Source of the DNA: an uncultured Thalassospira sp.
GTDB lineage: Bacteria; Pseudomonadota; Alphaproteobacteria; Rhodospirillales_A; Thalassospiraceae
Reading direction: 5' to 3'
Assembly: GCA_946885765.1 (NCBI GenBank)
Contig: CAMPHD010000221.1
Coordinates: forward strand, 1-5,820
DNA: 5,820 nucleotides
A program made the position numbers and the translations under genes. Shown in pieces: positions 1 through 5,022 of the stretch (position 1 is its first letter; each line of letters opens with the position of its first letter). The notes beneath the pieces are model-generated. The model was not told where the DNA came from and made no database searches. It saw only the letters and a list, made by a program, of their open reading frames with translations.

Positions 1-193
1 CAATGGGACTGAGGGGTGGCTTTCGGCGACCAATGAAATCATCACGATGCATATCGATATGGAAACACGGCGGTCGGCGGCATTTCCCGATGATGTTCAA
101 AAGACGCTTGATCTGATCCGTGATGCGCATCGCGATTTGCCGGTGCCAAGCGGGGTCGGACGCAAGATCGGTATTCGTCGCGCAGGATGCTGA
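1..193 (+). CDS. 3' end of a probable hotdog-fold acyl-CoA thioesterase (partial)
   Basis: The frame beginning at position 2 stays open for 63 codons and ends at TGA 191-193; the 5' part lies outside the window. The visible piece reads ...GWLSATNEIITMHIDMETRR and continues with SAAFPDD, ending near LPVPSGVGRKIGIRRAGC. The order 'LSATNE, then H-x-DM-x-TRR, then FP, then LP-P' is what I know from the C-terminal strand and helix of the 4-hydroxybenzoyl-CoA-thioesterase-like family, including the thioesterase domain attached to some L-carnitine dehydrogenases. The role would be hydrolysis of an acyl-CoA in the cytoplasm; the substrate is not deducible. The catalytic N-terminal half is not visible, so neither activity nor a fusion to another domain can be judged. 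A strong hairpin terminator follows 20 bases after the stop, so this is the last gene of its transcript. Confidence 0.62.
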   Translation, partial: NGTEGWLSATNEIITMHIDMETRRSAAFPDDVQKTLDLIRDAHRDLPVPSGVGRKIGIRRAGC

Positions 194-213
194 TAGTCAT
201 CCCTGAAACGATC

Positions 214-241
214 AAACCCGCATCCGGTGATGCGGGTTTTT
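214..241 (+). terminator. Rho-independent terminator of the thioesterase gene
   Basis: An 11-bp perfect stem pairs 214-224 (AAACCCGCATC) with 229-239 (GATGCGGGTTT) around a 4-base CGGT loop. The U-tract is T237-T241, of which the first three pair in the stem. It lies 20 bases past the thioesterase stop and 4 bases past the end of the convergent acetyltransferase gene. Read on the minus strand the same stem is followed by only TTTGAT, so it should work mainly for plus-strand transcripts and perhaps weakly for the opposite gene. Confidence 0.88.
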
Positions 242-245
242 GCAT

Positions 246-755
246 TCAGGCGACCTTTACAAACAGCTTGCAGATTTCGCCGCTGTTATTGACGTCCTGA
301 TCCCGTTCATAGGTCAGGCCAAGTTTGGTCAGAAGTTTTAGCGATACGGTATTGTCCGGCAGGGTATAGCCAAAGATCCGATCAAACCCGAGGGTGTCGT
401 AACCATAGTCGATCAGAGCGTTGCTGACTTCAAACGCATAGCCCATGCCCTGACGGCTTTCGGTAATGGCATAGCCTATATCGGGCGCATCAAGCGTATC
501 GCGTTTAACGAAACCACAAAGTCCGATTGGGGTATGGGTTGCCTTTTCGATCACAATATAAGAGCCGAAACCATTTTTCAGATAACTGCTGAGAAGCCGT
601 TCATCGATATAGTCACGTGCGGCATCAAGATCATGAATGTTGCGATCCCCGATAAAGCGTATCCAGCCCGATTCGTTCAGCAGTTGCAGGATAAAGGGGG
701 CGTCATCATGGGTGGCGTGACGGACAAGCGTTCTTTTGGTTTCCAGTATTGTCAT
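246..755 (-). CDS. GNAT-family N-acetyltransferase (RimJ/RimL-like, Acetyltransf_3 type)
   Basis: This 169-residue protein has the full length expected for the RimJ/RimL branch of the GNAT superfamily, which moves the acetyl group of acetyl-CoA to an amine. It opens with the branch's signature 'ET-RT-LVRHATHDDAP', a first strand followed by helix 1. It continues with strands around residues 65-83 (SYIVIEK and PIGLCGFV). The acetyl-CoA pyrophosphate-binding motif QGMGYA (Q-x-x-G-x-A) is at residues 102-107, preceded by the DIGYAI strand. The conserved C-terminal block DNTVSLKLLTKLGL at 134-147 has the usual N-x-x-S and K-x-G elements. There is no signal peptide or membrane segment, so it is cytoplasmic. 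The ATG at 753-755 is preceded by AAGGG (765-769) at a 9-base spacing. The gene stands alone, convergent with the thioesterase and divergent from the hydrolase-OsmC gene. The acceptor (a ribosomal protein N-terminus, another protein or a small amine) cannot be inferred. Confidence 0.9.
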   Translation of the reverse strand: MTILETKRTLVRHATHDDAPFILQLLNESGWIRFIGDRNIHDLDAARDYIDERLLSSYLKNGFGSYIVIEKATHTPIGLCGFVKRDTLDAPDIGYAITESRQGMGYAFEVSNALIDYGYDTLGFDRIFGYTLPDNTVSLKLLTKLGLTYERDQDVNNSGEICKLFVKVA

Positions 756-857
756 ACTGTATTACCCTTGGTTTCGTGGTGGCGAAGACCGCATGCTAAC
801 GCAGAACGTGTGTAAACAAATAACGAATTCGCCAAACACCGGCGGCGGAGGTCCGAC
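756..857. promoter_or_regulatory. Divergent intergenic region carrying both promoters
   Basis: These 102 bases separate two divergently transcribed genes, so they should hold both transcription starts. By eye no strong sigma-70 promoter is present. On the plus strand the best pair is TTGGTT (768-773) and CATGCT (792-797) at 18 bases. On the minus strand it is TTGTTT and TAGCAT at 15 bases, around 794-820. Both are weak. The Shine-Dalgarno GGAGGT (847-852) for the plus-strand gene and AAGGG (765-769, read on minus) for the minus-strand gene are clear. A short palindrome CGAATTCG lies near 828-835 without an obvious operator context. The location is inferred from gene layout, not from matched boxes. 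Confidence 0.4.
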
Positions 858-2096
858 ATGGCTGTAAGGCCAATTAAGCTTAGCTTTGAAGGTGCACTTG
901 GTGCGCGGCTTTCAGCACGGTTGGATTTACCGGCGGGGCCGGTTCGGGCTTATGCGCTGTTTGCGCATTGTTTTACCTGTACCAAGGACCTGACAGCGGC
1001 GCGCAAGATCGCGCAATCGCTGACCATGCAGGGGATTGGGGTTTTGCGGTTCGATTTTACCGGGCTTGGCGGATCGGGCGGTGATTTTCCATCGACCAAT
1101 TTCACATCCAATCTGGATGACCTGAAGCGCGCGGCCGATTTCCTGCGGCATGAATTTGCCGCCCCCCGTTTGCTGATCGGGCATTCTTTGGGCGGGGCGG
1201 CGGTTTTGGCCGTTGCCGATAGTGTACCCGAGGCAACCGCGGTTGCAACGATTGGCGCCCCCGCCGATGTCGAGCATGTGACCCATAATTTTGCCGGTTA
1301 CCTTGAAGATATCGAACGGAACGGGCAGGCAGAGGTATCGCTTAGCGGGCGGCCCTTTGTGATCAAGAAGCATTTCATTGATGATCTGCGTGCCCACAAT
1401 ATCGAGAAATCGGTCGGCAAATTGCACAAGGCGTTGCTGGTGCTGCATGCGCCGATGGATCAGACAGTCGGCATCGAAAATGCCGCGCGGATTTTTGATG
1501 CCGCCAAGCACCCGAAAAGTTTTGTGTCGCTTGATAGTGCTGACCATCTGTTGCGCGATCCCGATGATGCGACCTATGCCGCAGAAGTGATCAGTGCATG
1601 GGCGCGGCGGTATATCACCGACGAAGAACCCGCCAATGACGACGTACCGGACGGGGCGGTGGTTGTGCGTGAAACCGGGCTTGGCAAGTTTCAGGCGATG
1701 GTTCTGGCCGGGCATCACAGAATGCTGGCCGATGAGCCCGAAGATGTTGGCGGGTTTGACAGCGGGCCGTCACCTTATGATTTTCTGGCGGCAGCCCTTG
1801 GGTCCTGCACGGTGATGACCATGCGGATGTATGCCGATCAGAAACAGATCCCGGTTGATGGTATCCGGGTGGAAGTCCGGCATGAGAAAATCCATGCGAC
1901 GGATTGCATGGAATGCGGGGCGGAATTCGAACAGAAGGGCGGCAAGATCGACCGGTTTGAACGGATCATTACCCTGCATGGTGATTTTACCGAGGAAGTC
2001 CGGGAAAAGCTGATTGCGATTGCCAATAAATGCCCGGTGCATCGCACGCTGGAAGCCAAGTCATTGATCGTGACCCGCGATGAGCGGGATCGGTAG
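858..2096 (+). CDS. Bifunctional alpha/beta hydrolase - OsmC-like fusion protein
   Basis: This 412-residue protein joins two domains. Residues 1 to about 255 form an alpha/beta hydrolase. An oxyanion-loop region AHCFTCTKD (36-44) is followed by RFDFTGLGGSGG (64-75) and the nucleophile elbow GHSLGG (108-113, Ser110). The likely acid is Asp201 in HAPMDQTV and the likely base is His230 in SADHLL. Residues about 265-412 form an OsmC/Ohr-like domain. It has SPYDFLAAALGSCT with Cys317 and KCPVHRTL with Cys392, the pair that in OsmC/Ohr proteins reduces organic hydroperoxides. A C-x-x-C pair (Cys350, Cys353) sits in the middle of this domain. There is no signal peptide, so it is cytoplasmic. The architecture is a known bacterial fusion whose physiological substrate is not established to my knowledge; hydrolysis of an ester or peroxyester coupled to thiol peroxidase activity is a reasonable idea, not a demonstrated one. 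The start is fixed by GGAGGT at 847-852, 5 bases before the ATG. It is monocistronic, followed by a bidirectional terminator. Confidence 0.93.
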   Translation: MAVRPIKLSFEGALGARLSARLDLPAGPVRAYALFAHCFTCTKDLTAARKIAQSLTMQGIGVLRFDFTGLGGSGGDFPSTNFTSNLDDLKRAADFLRHEFAAPRLLIGHSLGGAAVLAVADSVPEATAVATIGAPADVEHVTHNFAGYLEDIERNGQAEVSLSGRPFVIKKHFIDDLRAHNIEKSVGKLHKALLVLHAPMDQTVGIENAARIFDAAKHPKSFVSLDSADHLLRDPDDATYAAEVISAWARRYITDEEPANDDVPDGAVVVRETGLGKFQAMVLAGHHRMLADEPEDVGGFDSGPSPYDFLAAALGSCTVMTMRMYADQKQIPVDGIRVEVRHEKIHATDCMECGAEFEQKGGKIDRFERIITLHGDFTEEVREKLIAIANKCPVHRTLEAKSLIVTRDERDR

Positions 2097-2116
2097 AATT
2101 CATGGTCCTCATACAA

Positions 2117-2147
2117 AAAACGCCCGGCGAAATTGGCCGGGCGTTTT
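2117..2147. terminator. Bidirectional rho-independent terminator between convergent genes
   Basis: A perfect stem pairs AAAACGCCCGGC (2117-2128) with GCCGGGCGTTTT (2136-2147) around a 7-base loop. Plus-strand transcripts of the hydrolase-OsmC gene end in TTTTG after the GC stem. Minus-strand transcripts leaving the RidA gene meet the same stem followed by six T residues (A2115-A2120 on plus), the stronger U-tract. It lies 20 bases after the plus-strand stop and 24 bases after the minus-strand stop, and so serves both transcription units. Confidence 0.93.
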
Positions 2148-2171
2148 GTATTCGAGGCGGAAGTGACTGGA

Positions 2172-2519
2172 TTACGGTTTTGCCGCAACCACGATGAATT
2201 CAACCAGATAGTCCGGGGTGGCAAGTTTGGCTTCGCCGCATGCGCGTGCCGGGGTGTGACCCTGCGGGACCCAAGCGTCCCAGATTTCGTTCATTTTGGC
2301 GAAGTCCGCCATATCGGCCAGCCAGATGGTGGTCGACAGGATGTTTTCCTTTGACGCACCGCATTCGGCCAGAAGCGCATCAACCTTGGCAAGGCATTCC
2401 TTGGTCTGGTTGGTAACGTCGCTGCCCGGTTCGCCAACCTGACCGGCAAGATAGATGGTGTCGCCATGGACAACGGCCTGGCTCATGCGCGGGCCGGTGT
2501 GAAAACGCTGAACGGTCAT
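2172..2519 (-). CDS. RidA/YjgF/UK114-family 2-iminoacid deaminase-like protein (non-canonical subgroup)
   Basis: This 115-residue cytoplasmic protein is close to the ~128-residue length of the trimeric RidA family. These proteins hydrolyse reactive enamine/imine intermediates to keto acids and ammonia. Visible family features are MSQAVVHGDTIYLAGQVG (12-29), the helix with TKECLAKVDALLAECG (39-54), the strand STTIWLADMADF (62-73), and Arg92 in TPARACGEA with Glu107 in PDYLVEF. The 15-residue Arg-to-Glu spacing matches that of Arg105 and Glu120 in E. coli RidA as I recall it. The position of the canonical active-site tyrosine (GPY-x-Q) is Met12, so it belongs to another Rid subgroup. The start is ATG 2517-2519, because AGGAG at 2526-2530 is 6 bases away. 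The in-frame TTG just upstream would have a 3-base spacing. It is the last gene of the minus-strand operon, 42 bases after the M20 gene. There it plausibly clears the imine made by the neighbouring flavoenzyme. Confidence 0.93.
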   Translation of the reverse strand: MTVQRFHTGPRMSQAVVHGDTIYLAGQVGEPGSDVTNQTKECLAKVDALLAECGASKENILSTTIWLADMADFAKMNEIWDAWVPQGHTPARACGEAKLATPDYLVEFIVVAAKP

Positions 2520-2525
2520 CAAAGT

Positions 2526-2530
2526 CTCCT
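2526..2530 (-). promoter_or_regulatory. Shine-Dalgarno that decides the RidA start
   Basis: AGGAG (read on the minus strand) lies 6 bases before ATG 2519-2517 but only 3 bases before an in-frame TTG at 2522-2520. The ATG is therefore the likely initiator and the longer reading adds one spurious residue. Confidence 0.8.
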
Positions 2531-2561
2531 GATATCAAGATATGATCGGGTTTTGGTATGA

Positions 2562-3857
2562 TTATGCGGCGTGATTATCATGTTTGGTAACGCCGCACCA
2601 GTCGGCAATGTACAGGGCAAGGACCTCGGTGACTTCCATCATGCTGGAAATCGAAACCCGTTCGTCAATGCCATGAATTCGTTCGGCTTTCGGGCCATAG
2701 CAGGTGGCCGGGATATTGCCGTAAATCTGGAAGAAACGAGCATCCGTTGTCGCGGTGGAGGCATAGTTTTTGATCGCATTGCCGGTGACTTCGTGATGGA
2801 TGTCGCCGATCATGGTCATCATCGGATGGCTTTCGTCCATCACGCATCCCTCGGCCTGAAAACCGCGATAGGTGATGTCGAATTTTGCACCCTTGCAGGC
2901 CGGGTGATTTTCCATCGCACTTTTTGCAACTTCTTCGATGGTTTCACGGACCTTTGATAATTCCATGCCGGGATAGAACCCGACACGGATATCGGTCGAA
3001 CAAACCGGCGGTACGGTCGATGCCCATTCACCACCTTCGATCTTGCCCAGATTGAAATTCACCGGATGGACATGCGCACCATAGGCCGCATGACGGTGGG
3101 TGGAGTGGTTCCAGATGTCTTCGACTTCTTTCAGGGTTTCGAAAAAGCCAAAGGCCGCCTCGATCGCGTTGCTTCCGGCCGAGGTATCAAGAACATGCGC
3201 CGGGCTTCCGGTGACGTGAAGCTGGAACCACATCACGCCAAGCTGGGCGGTCATCAGCGTCTGATTGAACGGTTCGGGAATGATTGCGCAATCGGCGCGA
3301 TACCCGGCATGCAGGCAGGCCAGCGCCCCGTTACCGGTGCATTCTTCTTCGACAACCGATTGCAGGATCACCGGGGCGGCGGGCTCAAGGCCCAGATCAT
3401 GAAGGGCGGCAAGAGCATGGCAATAGGCAATGATCCCGGCCTTCATATCGCCAGCCCCGCGACCATAAAGCCAGTCGCGTTCGACATAGGGATCAAACGG
3501 CCCGCGCCGCCATTGCGCCACCGGCCCGGTCGGTACGACATCGATATGGCCGTTTAAAATCAGGCTGCGTCCGGTTTGCTTTGCCGGTTCATGAATGCCG
3601 ACGATATTTTCCCGCCCGTTATATTCCGTCGTAACCGGCGGGGAAAAGCCCGGTAAATTGCGCAATTCGTCAATATTGATCGCAACCCGTTCAACCATAA
3701 GCCCCATATCGGCAAAACGATCAGCCACCCAGTTCTGGGCCGATGTTTCATTGCCCAGAAGGCTGTCATGGCGAACCAGTGCGCACAGATCATCAATCGC
3801 ACGATCCCGGCGATTGGCAACGGCACGTCGCAGTTCATTACGATCAAAACGGGTCAT
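2562..3857 (-). CDS. M20-family metallo-deacylase (ArgE/DapE-like amidohydrolase)
   Basis: This 431-residue enzyme has the usual M20 layout, a catalytic domain split by a dimerisation domain at roughly 205-315. All di-zinc positions are visible. His104 is in LNGHIDVVP with Asp106 beside it. Bridging Asp137 is in GRGAGDMKAG. General base Glu171 and ligand Glu172 are in VVEEECTG. The fourth ligand is Glu195 in PEP and the last is His395 in RIHGIDE. His221 in GSPAHVLDTSAGSNAIEA is the conserved lid-domain histidine. The family removes acyl groups (acetyl, succinyl, formyl, carbamoyl) from amino acids and related amines; the exact substrate is not readable. The start at ATG 3855-3857 is chosen because GGAAA (3865-3869) lies 7 bases upstream and the gene then follows the flavoenzyme stop by 22 bases. 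An upstream ATG at 3921-3923 would lie inside the flavoenzyme gene and add a Pro/Ala-rich, poorly conserved-looking 22-residue tail. It is third in the operon. An annotation as acetylornithine deacetylase would over-reach, since no arginine genes are nearby. Confidence 0.92.
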   Translation of the reverse strand: MTRFDRNELRRAVANRRDRAIDDLCALVRHDSLLGNETSAQNWVADRFADMGLMVERVAINIDELRNLPGFSPPVTTEYNGRENIVGIHEPAKQTGRSLILNGHIDVVPTGPVAQWRRGPFDPYVERDWLYGRGAGDMKAGIIAYCHALAALHDLGLEPAAPVILQSVVEEECTGNGALACLHAGYRADCAIIPEPFNQTLMTAQLGVMWFQLHVTGSPAHVLDTSAGSNAIEAAFGFFETLKEVEDIWNHSTHRHAAYGAHVHPVNFNLGKIEGGEWASTVPPVCSTDIRVGFYPGMELSKVRETIEEVAKSAMENHPACKGAKFDITYRGFQAEGCVMDESHPMMTMIGDIHHEVTGNAIKNYASTATTDARFFQIYGNIPATCYGPKAERIHGIDERVSISSMMEVTEVLALYIADWCGVTKHDNHAA

Positions 3858-3879
3858 GGAACGATTTCCGTGTTCTTTC

Positions 3880-5022
3880 TTATGGGGTGCGGGCAAGGCC
3901 GGGGCGGGTGGCTGCAAGGGCATCTTCGGTCACGCCAAGTTTCACCATCCGGTCCGGAACGCCATCGCCGCAAATCAGGCTGGCGGCGTATTCACCCATG
4001 GCGGGTGCGGTTTGAATGCCATAGCCGCCCTGACCGGCAAGCCAGTAGAAGCCATCCGTATTCGGATCGAACGCCGATACCGGATCGCCATCGGCAAAGA
4101 AGCTGCGTAAACCAGCCCATGCTTCGCCGGGGCGATTGACCTTAAGCGTGGTTGCCGTCATCAGGCGATCAATCGTGATGGCGATATCAAGTTCTTCGGG
4201 CTGGACATCATGGGGAACCGTCGGTGTCGCATCAGACGGTGATACCAGAAGGCGCCCGGCATCTTCCTTGAAATACAGGCCTTCACCGACGTCTGATACC
4301 ATGTGCCAGCCATGTGCGTTGACATCGGTTGGCAAATCAACCATCACGGCCGTGCGACGTTTGGGGGTGATGCCCAACGGGGTAACGCCCGCCAGTTTTG
4401 CAATTTCATCGGCCCAGGCACCTGATGCGTTGACGATGGTTTGCGCCTCATAGGTTTCGCCGCCCGCCGTGACCTGCCAACCGGTTGTGGCCTTTGTGAT
4501 TGCACTGACATCGGCATTGACGACCAGATCACCGCCAAGCTTTTTGAAATGGCGGATAAAGCCCCAATGCAGCGCATGAACATCAATATCCATGGCATCG
4601 GTTTCAAGGGCGCCGCACGCGATCAGATCGGTATTGAGGATCGGGATCAGTTTTTTGATGTCATCGGATGTCAGGGCGATAACATTCGCGCCATTTGCGC
4701 GGCCTTCGGTCAGCAGTTCGTCAATTGCGCCTTCGTTGCCGTGGGCGGCGGTCAGGATCACACCGCGCGGGGTCAGGATCGGATTTTCGGTGAAACCTTC
4801 GGGCGGATTCAGAAAAAATTCCCGGCTGGCCGTCGACATTTTGCGGATGATTTTCGGGCCATAGGTTTCGCTGTAGAGTGCTGCTGACCGGCCGGTGCTG
4901 TGATAGCCGGGTTGATCTTCGCGTTCGAGAACCGTGACGGACCTGCCGCGTTTGGCCAGAAAATAGGCTGCGGACATGCCGGCAATACCGCCGCCAATGA
5001 TCAGGATATCGGATGTTTTCAT
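3880..5022 (-). CDS. FAD-dependent D-amino-acid dehydrogenase-like protein (DAO superfamily, DauA-like)
   Basis: This 380-residue flavoprotein begins with the dinucleotide-binding motif GGGIAG (10-15) and the ribose-binding Glu33 in VLERE. The family motif GYHSTGRSAA (39-48) follows. Later blocks are VNASGAWADEIAKLAG (197-212), PKRRTA (220-225), AGLRSF (303-308) and GQGGYGIQTAPAMGE (330-344), in the order of DAO-fold enzymes that oxidise amino acids to imino acids. Overall it resembles the D-arginine dehydrogenase DauA of Pseudomonas as I recall it. Arg223, Tyr250, Arg306 and Gln337 match the pocket residues Arg222, Tyr249, Arg305 and Gln336. The DauA residues Glu87 and His48 correspond here to Val88 and Leu49, so D-arginine is unlikely to be the preferred substrate. 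There is no signal peptide; electrons probably pass to quinone or oxygen. The ATG overlaps the stop of the upstream gene (ATGA, 5019-5022), with GGGAG at 5029-5033 six bases before it, suggesting translational coupling. Confidence 0.9.
   Translation of the reverse strand: MKTSDILIIGGGIAGMSAAYFLAKRGRSVTVLEREDQPGYHSTGRSAALYSETYGPKIIRKMSTASREFFLNPPEGFTENPILTPRGVILTAAHGNEGAIDELLTEGRANGANVIALTSDDIKKLIPILNTDLIACGALETDAMDIDVHALHWGFIRHFKKLGGDLVVNADVSAITKATTGWQVTAGGETYEAQTIVNASGAWADEIAKLAGVTPLGITPKRRTAVMVDLPTDVNAHGWHMVSDVGEGLYFKEDAGRLLVSPSDATPTVPHDVQPEELDIAITIDRLMTATTLKVNRPGEAWAGLRSFFADGDPVSAFDPNTDGFYWLAGQGGYGIQTAPAMGEYAASLICGDGVPDRMVKLGVTEDALAATRPGLARTP

Noticed and set aside
794..820. Minus-strand TTGTTT / TAGCAT as the acetyltransferase promoter
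   Set aside because: The 15-base spacing is short and both boxes are imperfect, so it is not called as a discrete promoter.
927..1718. A 263-codon open frame antisense to the hydrolase-OsmC gene
   Set aside because: It lies entirely within a gene with full domain support. Its translation is rich in Arg, Gly, Pro and Cys without any family motif, as expected for a shadow frame.
2531..2550. Repeated GATAT units in the 42-base gap before the RidA gene as an operator or attenuator
   Set aside because: They are short direct repeats in a slightly AT-rich spacer and form no convincing hairpin.
3066..3557. A 163-codon plus-strand open frame opposite the M20 gene
   Set aside because: It is antisense to the conserved catalytic and lid segments of the M20 enzyme, and its translation shows no recognisable motif.
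2562..3857. Naming the M20 enzyme argE, dapE or a thiamine-salvage deformylase
   Set aside because: The metal site is shared by all these groups. No arginine, lysine or thiamine genes are adjacent, so the substrate cannot be assigned from sequence.
3880..5022. Naming the flavoenzyme dauA (D-arginine dehydrogenase)
   Set aside because: Overall similarity is high, but the residues I recall as giving D-arginine preference are replaced (Val88, Leu49), so a family-level name is safer.
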